A stretch of DNA of 41,595 nucleotides. Origin: Ancylothrix sp. D3o. GTDB lineage: Bacteria; Cyanobacteriota; Cyanobacteriia; Cyanobacteriales; Oscillatoriaceae. Of this stretch, positions 6,407-15,244 are shown in pieces. Within the stretch, counting starts at the first letter, position 1. Each line of letters opens with the position of its first letter. The stretch is from assembly GCF_025370775.1 (NCBI RefSeq), contig NZ_JAMXEX010000024.1, positions 1-41,595 of the forward strand, written 5' to 3'. The translations under genes were made by a program, and so were the position numbers. Under the pieces are notes generated by a model. That model searched no databases and had not been told where the DNA came from. It saw only the letters and a program-made list of their open reading frames with translations.

Positions 6407-7684
6407 ATGACTAAGATTTTTATCGGCCTTGACGTTTGCAAGGCTTCGGTTGTTGCGTGTAAACTTCACAGCGATAACCTCAAAACTGAACCTCGACAAT
6501 TATTTTATGAGTTAGAGTTTCCTGAGTTTAAAGCTAATCCAGAAGGATTAAGCGGGCTTTTAAACTTCATCGGAGATGGGGATATAGTCGTTGGGTTAGA
6601 GCCAACTGGCATGAATTATGCTCGCGTTTGGATTGAGCAGTTAGGAAAGCGCTATGAAGTCAAAATGATTAATCATAAAGACTTGAAATCTCATCGGAAA
6701 ATGCTGAGGTTTGAAGATAAAAACGATGATACAGATGCTTTCTGCTTGGCTCATTATTGCAGCTTCTACGACAACCATAAATACAGGTTTGTCGGGTTTC
6801 GTGATGGAATCATCGCAGTTTTAAAGGCAATGATAAACCGGCTCGAACACTTGAACCGCGTACAGTCGCCAATTGTCAACCGGCTACGTCAAGATTTAGC
6901 ATGGCAGTTTCCAGAAGTGGCATTAAAACGAGTGCGGCGCTCTGAAAGTAAAAAGGAAAATGCGGATTTAAGCCCGCCGCTTTGGGGGTGGATTGCTGGG
7001 GAGAAAATAGTACCGCGATACGACCGGCTTTATCAAGAAACCATAGGTGCCGGTTTAACTGAATCATCGCGATTAGACGCGGCGCGCCTCTGTGACCTAG
7101 AGCGAGAGATGGCTGCAATTGAGAAAGAGATGGCTTATCTCTACCGGACAGACCCTCGCTTTAAACCTTATTCAAAAGTGCTGGACAGTTTTGCGTTCCC
7201 TAAAAAGACTCAACCCATTATTTTGTCGGTTGCCTTCCCCATCGAAAATTTTTTGAAAGATGGCAAGCCCGAAGTTGTCGAGCGTAAAGGCCGGCGCTCT
7301 GGGAAGAAAACTAAAAAGCACCTCTCACTGAGGAGATTTCAAAAAGCGATGGGAGAATCACCCAGTGAGAAAGCTTCTGGAGATAAAGAAGAACGTAGCA
7401 TCATTCATGGTAGCAGCCTTTGTAGAAAGGCTTTTTGGCAGTGGATTTTTATAAAAATTGAGCCGGTTAAAAATAGGCCACAGGGTAGCCGGTTGATTAG
7501 GACAACAGATTTAGACGGCAATCCTGTCATCAAACCAATCTGCCAGCATTTAGGGGAAATTTACGATTTTAAGAAATCAAACGGCGTGCCAATTGGATTG
7601 ATTCGTTCAAATCTTGCGAGTATTGCGTGCCGGCATCTATTCCGAGCGCTCGTATCCGAAGTTTGCGGGATACAGGAAGGATAA
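6407..7684 (+). CDS. IS110-family-like DEDD recombinase/transposase
   Basis: The 425-residue protein has a RuvC-like N-terminal domain with the IS110 acidic residues: D9 (IGLDVCK), E65 (VGLEPTG), D107 and D110 (DDTDAFCLA). The middle (about 130-250) is helical and coiled. The C-terminal part (about 255-350) follows the Transposase_20 layout, although divergent: VLDSFAFPKKTQPIILS, a short basic insertion at 286-305, then F-x-K-A-M-G, and A-S-G with the candidate catalytic Ser324, then GSSLCRKAFWQW. IS110 enzymes use a bridge RNA transcribed from the element end next to the gene. No Shine-Dalgarno sequence is visible before the ATG. It may be the element's own integrase or an independent insertion. 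The family is fairly certain. Confidence 0.75.
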   Translation: MTKIFIGLDVCKASVVACKLHSDNLKTEPRQLFYELEFPEFKANPEGLSGLLNFIGDGDIVVGLEPTGMNYARVWIEQLGKRYEVKMINHKDLKSHRKMLRFEDKNDDTDAFCLAHYCSFYDNHKYRFVGFRDGIIAVLKAMINRLEHLNRVQSPIVNRLRQDLAWQFPEVALKRVRRSESKKENADLSPPLWGWIAGEKIVPRYDRLYQETIGAGLTESSRLDAARLCDLEREMAAIEKEMAYLYRTDPRFKPYSKVLDSFAFPKKTQPIILSVAFPIENFLKDGKPEVVERKGRRSGKKTKKHLSLRRFQKAMGESPSEKASGDKEERSIIHGSSLCRKAFWQWIFIKIEPVKNRPQGSRLIRTTDLDGNPVIKPICQHLGEIYDFKKSNGVPIGLIRSNLASIACRHLFRALVSEVCGIQEG

Positions 7685-7691
7685 AAAAGTT

Positions 7692-7717
7692 AACGGGCTA
7701 ATCAAGGCCCGTTTTTT
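7692..7717 (+). terminator. Rho-independent terminator after the recombinase
   Basis: AACGGGC (7692-7698) and GCCCGTT (7706-7712) form a stem followed by TTTTT, eight bases after the recombinase stop. It probably also marks the end of the accessory block. Confidence 0.8.
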
Positions 7718-8019
7718 GAGTGGGGGATAAAGTGACTAGACTAAACTTTAGATATTTACCGCTGGGGGGGATTTTGGGAGACTGTGGAGCCGATTCGACT
7801 GTTAAGCAGGTAATAATTTTATTGTAAAGTTATGCCAAGGCTGTGCCAGACTCTTATTTTTTTAAAGATTGTGCGAGCATTGGCTGAAAACAAACTCAAT
7901 AAAACTACGGATCGCGGGTAACTGGACTTATTGTTCCCAACAATGCCTCAAGTTAAACTCCCACCACATTTGCTTTTAACACAAAGTAGACTGAAAATAT
8001 TTTAGGCAAGCGTCACGCT
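7718..8019. other. Gene-free stretch between accessory block and sugar genes
   Basis: This is 300 bp with no convincing open frame, tRNA or terminator. A G-rich run (GGGGGG at about 7766) and the segment GGAGCCGATTCGACTGTT stand out. The second looks faintly like a tmRNA 5' end but has no matching remainder. It may hold the promoter of the glycosyltransferase genes. Confidence 0.4.
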
Positions 8020-8934
8020 ATGGCATTATCTGAAGGGCCGATGGAACACAAAACAATCGCAGCACTCTTAACTTGTTTTAACCGCAAGGAAAAAACTTTA
8101 GCATCGCTGGAGGCACTGTTTAACCAAGAAATGCCACCAGCAACAGAAGTGGGTGTTTATTTGGTGGATGACGGCAGTACCGATGGTACAAGCGAAGCCG
8201 TCCAGCAAAGCTATCCGCAGGTAAAAATTATTTCTGGTGACGGTAGCCTCTATTGGGGTGGGGGAATGCGGCTGGCTTTTGAAACAGCTATGCAAGCTGA
8301 TCCTGACTATTATCTGTGGCTTAATGATGACACGATTCTTGATCCTCACGCCCTGAAAACGCTTTTGGAAACTTCGCACCGGCTAACGGCTGAGACGGAA
8401 AAAGCAGTTTTGGTGGCTGCTTCTACCCGTGATCCCCAAACCGGCCAGTTAACCTATGGTGGCATGATTCGCCGGCGTTGGTGGCGTCCGCTGAATTTAG
8501 ACCCTTTGATGCCAACAAATGACCCTCAGCCTTGTCTGACAATCTGTGGTAATTGTGTGCTAATTCCGCGTGAAATTGTCCAAAAAATCGGCAATCTTGA
8601 CCCGGCTTTTGTGCATTATGCTGGAGATTGGGATTACGGTTTACGCGCTAATAAAGAGGGTTTTGGGGTTTGGATTGCCCCTGGATATTTGGGGACTTGT
8701 TCGGCCAACCCAAAACCGGCCCAAAAAACCGAAGCACAACTGCAACGAGAACTGCAAAAAATCGAGCAGCCTAAAGGTTTAACTTTGGAAGATGGGACTT
8801 TGCAACCTATGCAAGAGTGGAAAGTTTTGGCGCAGCGACACAGCGGCCCGTTTTGGCCATTTTTCTGGCTGATTCCCTACCGGCGGGTGTTGTGGATTTC
8901 TTTGATGGGCCGGCTTAAGGGGAAAAATGCTTAA
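8020..8934 (+). CDS. GT2-family glycosyltransferase
   Basis: This 304-residue GT-A-fold glycosyltransferase is of the rhamnosyltransferase-like GT2 type. It has AALLTCFNRKEKT at the N-terminus and the nucleotide-binding DDGSTDGT. The metal-binding D-D of LWLNDDTILDP, acceptor-side GGMIRRRWW and GDWDYGLRA also fit the family. It acts in the cytoplasm on lipid-linked sugars for surface polysaccharide. A second ATG at 8041 (MEHKTIAALL) is an equally likely start, since no clear ribosome binding site separates them. It is followed by a GT4 gene on the same strand. Donor and acceptor cannot be read from the sequence. Confidence 0.85.
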   Translation: MALSEGPMEHKTIAALLTCFNRKEKTLASLEALFNQEMPPATEVGVYLVDDGSTDGTSEAVQQSYPQVKIISGDGSLYWGGGMRLAFETAMQADPDYYLWLNDDTILDPHALKTLLETSHRLTAETEKAVLVAASTRDPQTGQLTYGGMIRRRWWRPLNLDPLMPTNDPQPCLTICGNCVLIPREIVQKIGNLDPAFVHYAGDWDYGLRANKEGFGVWIAPGYLGTCSANPKPAQKTEAQLQRELQKIEQPKGLTLEDGTLQPMQEWKVLAQRHSGPFWPFFWLIPYRRVLWISLMGRLKGKNA

Positions 8935-9030
8935 AAACAGGCCGGTCTGTTTGGTTTGCCGGCTTGAGTTATAAAGGGATTGGCATCTACTGATAACTAA
9001 ACCCATAAAATTGAGGTAAAAAGGTAAATA

Positions 9031-10179
9031 ATGAACAAGGATTTACGGATTGCTTGGCTTGTGCCGGCGGTTGAATTAGGTGCTTATTGGCAGCCGGTTT
9101 TAAGAGAATTTACCAAAGTGTTTAAGAATACTGTCTTTTACACCGGCCTGGTTTGGCCTGGTTTTGATCCTTCGCTTCCTGGTTGTGATGTAATTCAACT
9201 TGTGGGCAAAACTAAGTATCTGGAAACGACAAAAATTAAAGATGGTTATGATCGGGGAGTTTTTATTCTTTCTCCCAGTATTGTTGGTTATTTGCTTTCG
9301 TTTAAACCTGATTTAATTTTCGCGCAAGCTTATTCGTTGTGGACGCTTTTGGCGGTGCTTTTTATGCCGATAGGCCGGTGGAAACTAATTATTATTTATG
9401 ATGGCAGTTCTCCCAATGCGGATTTCCGCGATTCGGTTTTTCGTACTTTTGTGCGGCGGATTTTATCGCGGTTTGCTTGTGCGTTTGTTTCCAACAGTAA
9501 AGCCGGTACTGCTTATCTGCAAGAAGCGCTTTCTGTGCCACCCGATAAAATTTTTACCCGCATTTATTTAGTTCCAGATGCTCAAGCTTTGCTGGGAAGA
9601 TTAGAAAGTTCTGAACCGATTAATTTAGCATTAAATCATCCAATTTTTCTCTATGTGGGGCGGATTACTTCTCGAAAAGGCATTACTACGCTTTTACAAG
9701 CTTGTGCAATTTTAAACGAGAAAGGATACAAGAATTATAATTTGTTGTTAGTAGGAGAAGGTGATCAGCGGCAGGAGTTGGAAGCGTTTATTAAAGAAAA
9801 TGATTTTGAAGATCAAGTTACTTGGGCCGGCTGGGTGGAATATGGCCGGTTGGGGGCTTATTTTTCGCAGGCTGATGTGTTTGTTTTCCCAACTTATGAG
9901 GATGTGTGGGGGATGGTGGCACCGGAGGCAATGGTGTTTGGTTTGCCAATTTTGTGTTCAAAAGGTGCGGCTTGCTGTGAGTTAATTGAAGAAGGAAAAA
10001 ATGGTTATATTTTTGATCCTCGTGATCCGCAAGCTTTAGCAGAAACTATGCAGCGGCTTTTAGATGACCCTGAATTGATTGCTTCTATGGGAGAACGTTC
10101 ACAGCAAATTATTTCGCGCAGCACTCCCCAAACCGCAGCGCAAGCTTTTGTCGAGGCTACTTCTTTTGTTTTTGATTAA
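9031..10179 (+). CDS. GT4-family glycosyltransferase
   Basis: This 382-residue GT-B enzyme has its second Rossmann domain marked by FLYVGRITSRKGITTLL and LLLVGEGDQRQELE. The donor-binding segment PTYEDVWGMVAPEAM is a version of the E-x7-E motif with Asp in the first place. The N-terminal domain is acceptor-binding and starts LRIAWLVPAVELGAYW. AAAAAGGTAAATA before the ATG is a good ribosome binding site. It probably shares a transcript with the GT2 gene 96 bp upstream. It builds a surface polysaccharide; its specificity is unknown. Confidence 0.88.
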   Translation: MNKDLRIAWLVPAVELGAYWQPVLREFTKVFKNTVFYTGLVWPGFDPSLPGCDVIQLVGKTKYLETTKIKDGYDRGVFILSPSIVGYLLSFKPDLIFAQAYSLWTLLAVLFMPIGRWKLIIIYDGSSPNADFRDSVFRTFVRRILSRFACAFVSNSKAGTAYLQEALSVPPDKIFTRIYLVPDAQALLGRLESSEPINLALNHPIFLYVGRITSRKGITTLLQACAILNEKGYKNYNLLLVGEGDQRQELEAFIKENDFEDQVTWAGWVEYGRLGAYFSQADVFVFPTYEDVWGMVAPEAMVFGLPILCSKGAACCELIEEGKNGYIFDPRDPQALAETMQRLLDDPELIASMGERSQQIISRSTPQTAAQAFVEATSFVFD

Positions 10180-10253
10180 GCAAGCTTTTTTGTCTTGGCA
10201 AAAACAAGGACTTAAAAATAGCAGATTTGTCGCTGGTTGGGGGGGAGAGTGAG

Positions 10254-11060
10254 TTAACCATAACGCATTTCTTGACTGGGAGGAGTGGCTTCTAAAGGTT
10301 CAAATTTTTTGATTTTTAATGCTTGTAAAAGAAATAGCCACATATAAAGCGGGTTAAGGAAAACGTAGCGTTTCCAGAGGCGCGTGGGTTCTTGCAATAG
10401 CCGGTAAAGCCACTCTAATCCCAACTGTGATAAAAATTCTGGTGCTTTCGGCAAGTTGCCGGCCCAAAAATCAAAGGCTGCGCCTACAGCTAACAGGGGC
10501 ATAGATAAACTATCCATGTGTTCATAAACCCAAACTTCTTGTCTGGGACACCCTAAACCGACAAAGGTAATTGCTGCACCGCTACTGCGAATTTGTTGGA
10601 TAATTTCGGCTTTTTCTTCGGGGGTAACTTGGCGAAATTTTGAGGGTTGAAATCCGGCTATTTTGAGTTTTGGGTAGCGCTGGCAAAGGTTATCGGCTAG
10701 GGTTTTCAGGACTTCTATTTTGCTGCCATAAAGATAAATTGGCAACCCTTCTTCTGCGGCTTTTTCGCACACCAATAACATTGTTGTGGGGCCACAAACT
10801 CGGTCGGGTAAATGAGTTTTATACAGCAAATTTAAAGCCCAGCGGACGGGTTGACCGTCGGGTAAAATCAAGTGAAATTGATTGAGGCGGTAACGATGGG
10901 TTTCGTCGAGTACGCCGGTCATTACGCCGTGAACTGCAAGGGCAGAAACGCCGCAGGGTTTGCTTTCGCGGGCGGCGTTAATGATTTTACTGACAGCCAC
11001 ATCGTAATCTAAAGCGTTTACCCAAACGCCCAGGAGATTTTTTTTACCCTGATCAATCAT
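10254..11060 (-). CDS. WecG/TagA/CpsF-family glycosyltransferase (GT26)
   Basis: This 268-residue protein carries the GT26 signatures: LPDGQPVRW with the conserved Asp, GPTTM, the Rossmann-like GLGCPRQEVW, and the conserved C-terminal stretch VGAAFDFWAGNLPKAPE with LEWLYRLLQEP. The C-terminus is amphipathic and probably attaches to the membrane (YMWLFLLQAL). Family members (WecG, TagA) transfer an N-acetylmannosamine-type sugar onto an undecaprenyl-linked acceptor. In cyanobacteria the exact product is unknown. Convergent with the GT4 gene; same strand as the epimerase gene 124 bp upstream. Confidence 0.88.
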   Translation of the reverse strand: MIDQGKKNLLGVWVNALDYDVAVSKIINAARESKPCGVSALAVHGVMTGVLDETHRYRLNQFHLILPDGQPVRWALNLLYKTHLPDRVCGPTTMLLVCEKAAEEGLPIYLYGSKIEVLKTLADNLCQRYPKLKIAGFQPSKFRQVTPEEKAEIIQQIRSSGAAITFVGLGCPRQEVWVYEHMDSLSMPLLAVGAAFDFWAGNLPKAPEFLSQLGLEWLYRLLQEPTRLWKRYVFLNPLYMWLFLLQALKIKKFEPLEATPPSQEMRYG

Positions 11061-11183
11061 TGGGAGTACCTCTTAGGTTTTTGGTTAAGTTTTAGATATT
11101 TTGCCTCATCTCTTCGAGGGAATTTTTATTTATTTTACCCTGAACAGTTGGTTAGCTGGCTTCGATCTATCTAGCCATAGTTT

Positions 11184-12260
11184 TTAGACGGGCTCTTCTT
11201 TCCAGCGTTCCTGGTTAAATCCATAAATTTCTTGTAAAATTTGCTGGACGTTATATTTCATTTTCCAATTAGGATAATGACTGCTGAATTTGCCGTTGTC
11301 GCTGATCCACCAAATGTGATCGCCGATGCGGTTTTGCTCTACATAAGTCCAGTTGAGTTTGTTGCCGCTAATTTCTTCGCAAATTTGGATGGCTTCGAGC
11401 ATTGAGCAATTACTGTGCCGGCCTCCGCCGCTGTTATAAACTTCCCCAGAACGTGGGGCTTTATAAAATTCATAAAACATCTGAATTAGGTCAGAGCTAT
11501 GAATATTATCACGGACTTGTTTGCCGTTGTAACCAAAAACTTTATAGGGTTTTCCGGTGACTGTGCATTTCATTAAATAGGCTAAAAATCCGTGCAATTC
11601 TGCGCCGGAGTGTGTGGGGCCGGTTAAGCAGCCGCCACGAAAACAAGCGGTTTTCATGCCAAAATATCCGCCGTATTCTTGAACTAATACATCGGCGGCT
11701 ACTTTGGAGGCTCCAAATAAACTATGGAGGGTTTGGTCAATGGACATATCTTCTCGGATGCCGCCATTGTAGGTATGGTTTCTGTCAATTTCCCAGCGGG
11801 TTTCTTGTTCGATAAGGGGCAGCCGGTTGGGGGTGTCGCCATACACTTTGTTAGTGGATGTGAAGATAAAAACGGCTTCGGGAGCGAAATTTCGGGTCGC
11901 TTCCAGCATATTTAATGTGCCGTTGGCGTTGACACTAAAATCGGTGTGGGGTTCGCGGGCTGCCCAGTCGTGGGAGGGTTGGGCTGCGGTGTGGATGACT
12001 AATTTTATGTCGCTGCCGTATTGGTTAAATACTTGGCTGATGGCTTCGTAGTCTCGAATATCGATGGAAAGGTCGGTGTAGTTTTCACCTAGGGTTTCTT
12101 GGAGGCGTTGCCGGTTCCAAAGGGTAGAGGCTTCTTTGCCGAAGAAATAGCCGCGCATATCGTTATCGATACCGATGACTTGAAAGCCAACTTTTGCAAA
12201 AAATGCGGTGGCTTCTGAACCAATTAGGCCGCCTGAGCCGGTGATGATTGCTATGTTCAC
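11184..12260 (-). CDS. NAD-dependent epimerase, CDP-paratose 2-epimerase-like
   Basis: This 358-residue extended SDR has the NAD-binding [10 protein letters not shown] (about 8-17), acidic D-N-D at the end of beta-2, [11 protein letters not shown] and [12 protein letters not shown]. The substrate segment is [18 protein letters not shown]. It is closest in my memory to the TyvE/RfbE group of NDP-sugar epimerases. At the active site the usual Y-x-x-x-K reads F-G-A-S-K, so the catalytic Tyr is Phe; I recall the same in related cyanobacterial sequences. It probably makes a modified nucleotide sugar for the neighbouring glycosyltransferases. The exact reaction is uncertain. Confidence 0.82.
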   Translation of the reverse strand: MNIAIITGSGGLIGSEATAFFAKVGFQVIGIDNDMRGYFFGKEASTLWNRQRLQETLGENYTDLSIDIRDYEAISQVFNQYGSDIKLVIHTAAQPSHDWAAREPHTDFSVNANGTLNMLEATRNFAPEAVFIFTSTNKVYGDTPNRLPLIEQETRWEIDRNHTYNGGIREDMSIDQTLHSLFGASKVAADVLVQEYGGYFGMKTACFRGGCLTGPTHSGAELHGFLAYLMKCTVTGKPYKVFGYNGKQVRDNIHSSDLIQMFYEFYKAPRSGEVYNSGGGRHSNCSMLEAIQICEEISGNKLNWTYVEQNRIGDHIWWISDNGKFSSHYPNWKMKYNVQQILQEIYGFNQERWKEEPV

Positions 12261-12995
12261 TGTTAGTGTCCGAGTAAATTAGAGGTTAACGTCTGGCTGG
12301 TGCAAGTTTTGGCCTTCTGGCTTTGTTTGGCCCAACCTTAATTTTTAGCAGATCCGATGCGCCTGATGCTCAGAAATCTCTTTGAGAGGCTGCTTGTTCT
12401 TTTTCACCAGTATAATCGGGCTTTTAGGCAATTTTGTCTAGGATTTTGTTTTGCTTTGATGGAGGGGCTGTTTTTGGGGGACTCCTTGAAATCTAGGGTT
12501 TGTGGCCTTTGATCGAGGGTGAACCGGCCAAGACTGAGTTTTAGACCGGCATTCTGAGGAGCGATGAATATTGAATCAGAGCCGGTTTGTCTGCTGGGTA
12601 AAACTGGTTTATCCAAATGTATTTTGCCATTGTTTGTCTGTGGTGAATAGAGGCTGGGTTAATAATGTAACTTAAGTTCAAATAATACTTGTCCTCAAGC
12701 CTTTGGCCGGTTAATTCTAGGTTAAAGGATTTTTGGCTGTGGCGTCCATGAGGTTTTCCTCAAAAGCAGGCGGCAAGCCACAAACAGGCAGAGGGATTTG
12801 CTTAATAATATTAGACATTTTTTGATTTGTAGTTGGCTCATAAAAAATTTGTAACTTTGAAAAAGTTGGGTTAAATAGGTGGATGTCGGTGATTAGAAAG
12901 GAAACTTATTAGTTTGTTATAGGGCGAGATAAAGTCAACATAAAAACCCGATTTTTGGGAAGAACCGGGTTGATATTTGGGTATATTAATGTTAA
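12261..12995. other. Gene-free stretch
   Basis: This is 735 bp without a convincing gene. A TTG-initiated minus-strand frame at 12404-12616 has low-complexity composition and no ribosome binding site, and is not called. The only structure seen is the terminator-like hairpin at 12945-12971. Confidence 0.5.
12942..12971 (-). terminator. Likely terminator of the gene at 12996
   Basis: On the minus strand, AACCCG (12971-12966) and CGGGTT (12950-12945) are followed by TTT. The inner loop also contains a short pairing (TTCTTCCCAAAAAT). It lies 25 bp after the stop of the minus-strand gene. Confidence 0.6.
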
Positions 12996-13439
12996 TTAGT
13001 GAGCCAAAACTGCTGTTTTAGCGCGGTCGTTTAATAAAAGTTTGCCGTGTCCGTCTACGCTAAAGTCTTGACCGGGAATTAAGCCTTTACCAATCAAGCG
13101 TTGATAGACAGCAACGGAGGTTATTCTTTGAATTTCGGACATTAATTGGGGTGGAATCACGTTGCGGACAGTCCACACAACGGCTTCGCTATCTGACCAA
13201 AAGAGCAAGCGCTCAACGGTAACGAGCATTACACCGGCAACTTCTTCGAGGCTATAAAGGGTTTGTAGGGCAGCTAAAATGTCTGTGCTGATCTGAGGGT
13301 TGCGGGTTCTAATCGCCAGCGTCATTTTTTTGCTTGCGTTTTCTAGCTCAAACTGGTTCATATTTGACATTGATGTTTTTGTGGAGGAGCGTTTTACGGC
13401 TGTGGGAGTCCGTCTCGCTGTTTTGCTGATTATACCCAA
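12996..13439 (-). CDS. Conserved-looking hypothetical protein
   Basis: This is a 147-residue protein if it starts at TTG 13439, where GAGGAG lies nine bases upstream. The internal ATG at 13370 (MSNMNQFELEN) has no ribosome binding site and would give 124 residues. The N-terminal 23 residues are basic and Ser/Thr-rich. The rest is a compact alpha/beta protein containing VMLVTVERLLFWSDSEAVVW and GLIPGQDFSVDG. It has its own terminator and no partner gene on either side. I do not recognise it. Confidence 0.6.
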   Translation of the reverse strand: MGIISKTARRTPTAVKRSSTKTSMSNMNQFELENASKKMTLAIRTRNPQISTDILAALQTLYSLEEVAGVMLVTVERLLFWSDSEAVVWTVRNVIPPQLMSEIQRITSVAVYQRLIGKGLIPGQDFSVDGHGKLLLNDRAKTAVLAH

Positions 13440-13981
13440 AGGTGTAGGCTCCTCTATCCTGAGATAGATACGATTTTTAATTTTTTTTTAATTTTTTTTT
13501 GCTGGGCTGCAAAGATGGCTGAAAAAGCTTGATATTTGTGCTTTTTCGGTGGGGCTGAGTTTTGGGGAAGATGTTGGGGAGTATATCTTTTGGCAGAACC
13601 GTCAAAATATCTTGACAAGTTGATCAAAATGTGTATAAAGAAGATTGTTGAGGTGGGGGAGGTTAAAGAACTGTTGGGGTGATGGGGGGATAAAATTGGT
13701 AAGAAAAAAGCGTAAATAAAAGAGTTTTTGTTAAAAGCTATACAATTTTTTAGGAGTTGATTGGGTGGCCTGGGTTGTTATTTTAATTTATGGGGATGCC
13801 GGTTTGTTTGAGCTTAGTTATGAGTTTTTTTGATTATAAATTAAGGAAATTTTAGATAGGGATGGGGCCGGTGATTGGGAGTTAGTTGTACAGAATGAAG
13901 GTGGTGGTATAGGTTTAAAGAAAACAGATATGAGTATAAAGAAAAATCCGTATAAAACTATAAGCTTTTTGGCTTAAAATT
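13440..13981. other. AT-rich gene-free stretch
   Basis: This is 540 bp, AT-rich, with two poly-T tracts near 13475-13500. It lies between the 3' end of the ubiquitin-like operon and the start of the gene at 13439. No convincing frame, RNA gene or hairpin terminator is seen. Confidence 0.4.
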
Positions 13982-14572
13982 TTAGCGGGAAGTCATATCT
14001 ATCCAGCGAATGCTATCTTGCTCTTTTACTGCGTCTTCGACATCTTCCTGCCATTGGATGCTTGCCATTGGGTCAAGTTTGACTAGGATATCCAGTATCA
14101 TTTGTGGGTGTAACCAAGAATTTCCATTGATTAAAAATTCTTCTACACTTATTAACTCAAACTTTAAGGTAAGGCATTTACGGATGACTTCTGAAGATGA
14201 GGCAATAAAGATGACTTCAGATTTCAGCAATTCAGCTACTTTTAAAAAGCTTAGTAGATAACGATCTAAAAGGTTTCTCATATCAAAACCCGGAGGCACT
14301 ATCTGATCGGTGTCTAAAAATTCGGATTCGTTATGAAAATATACGGTTCCCCCACAAATTGTATTAAAGATTATAATGTCTGAATTTTCTTGTTTTTTAA
14401 AGGAATTAATTATTTGGTGCGCCGCTTCTGTAGCTAACTGAAAATTGCCTTGTTTCAGATGGCAAATTTGGCTATAAAAATACTTCGGTAAAAGTACGTC
14501 TTTAGTTGCCTTAACTAAGATATCAGGGTTAGAAATACATAAATCTGGCTCAATACCGTATAAGATATTCAT
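13982..14572 (-). CDS. Unknown protein at the 3' end of the ubiquitin-like operon
   Basis: This 196-residue soluble alpha/beta protein has no signal peptide or TM segment. Alternating strands and helices are suggested by SDIIIFNTICGGTVYF and SEVIFIASSSEVIRKCL, which look like parallel strands of a Rossmann-like or HAD/PIN-like core. I see no conserved catalytic set, and I do not recognise the family. It lies 111 bp downstream of the last RING-like gene on the same strand, so co-transcription is possible but not certain. GAGGATAGG immediately precedes the ATG. Confidence 0.6.
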   Translation of the reverse strand: MNILYGIEPDLCISNPDILVKATKDVLLPKYFYSQICHLKQGNFQLATEAAHQIINSFKKQENSDIIIFNTICGGTVYFHNESEFLDTDQIVPPGFDMRNLLDRYLLSFLKVAELLKSEVIFIASSSEVIRKCLTLKFELISVEEFLINGNSWLHPQMILDILVKLDPMASIQWQEDVEDAVKEQDSIRWIDMTSR

Positions 14573-14683
14573 CCTATCCTCGCTGAGATTTACTTGAAAT
14601 TACTTAATTTTTTACATCGGGAAATTGAAGTCATAAAGCCATAAATCCACTAGCCTACTAACTTATACTTGCTACTTACAAAT

Positions 14684-15229
14684 TTAATTTAAACTGACAG
14701 GTAGATTGTAAGATCCTGTATGTTGATTACTCCCGCATACGGAACATTGGCATCCTAATTCTCTCCAGCTATCTTCGTGGTAGGCAAGTCTATGGCGACG
14801 GCACAAGTAGACCCTTTCTCCTGGGTTAAATATTTCTTGGGTGTAAAGGTCTCTGGTTCCTATTATACTCCTTAATATGTTATCCAAATCGTCGGGTAAA
14901 TCTACGTTTAAGAAATTATCATCTATCAGTGGATCATCCCTAGCAATAGGAGGGATATTGAGATCAATATCTACCCATTCAATTTGACTAACCTCTAAAG
15001 GTATGTCTATGTCTCTCCATCCATTTTGATTGACTTCTGAAGATATATTTATATCAACCCATTCAATTTGCTTTACTATTGTCTGGGAACTTGATCTATC
15101 TGGAAGTGGAGAAAATGGATTTCTTAAAAAGCTTCTGTTTGACGAAGGTAGAGAAGGGTTATTTTTAATGTAAACCTGTGCTGCCATAGCAGTTATTATT
15201 CCAAATGCTATTAAAACTATCCAGCCCAT
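14684..15229 (-). CDS. Membrane-anchored RING-like zinc protein 2
   Basis: This 181-residue protein has an N-terminal TM or signal-anchor helix (about residues 2-20) and a linker with repeated QIEWVDI / WRDIDIP segments (55-93). The C-terminal zinc module has C143-x2-H146, H151, then W155, C160-x-C162-x2-C165 and H170. Its framework E-I-F-x-P-G-E-x-V-Y-L-C is the same as in the neighbouring gene. The ligand order is like a RING or other treble-clef domain, which in ubiquitin pathways usually marks an E3. It starts 15 bp after the preceding gene. The E3 role is inference from the operon. Confidence 0.7.
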   Translation of the reverse strand: MGWIVLIAFGIITAMAAQVYIKNNPSLPSSNRSFLRNPFSPLPDRSSSQTIVKQIEWVDINISSEVNQNGWRDIDIPLEVSQIEWVDIDLNIPPIARDDPLIDDNFLNVDLPDDLDNILRSIIGTRDLYTQEIFNPGERVYLCRRHRLAYHEDSWRELGCQCSVCGSNQHTGSYNLPVSLN

Positions 15230-15244
15230 AATTGTATTTTCTAA

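Noticed and set aside
7786-7812. GGAGCCGATTCGACTGTT resembling a tmRNA 5' end or an attachment-site remnant
   Set aside because: No matching 3' end, tag frame or acceptor stem is found nearby.
12404-12616. 70-codon minus-strand frame
   Set aside because: TTG start, no ribosome binding site, biased composition and no recognisable motif.
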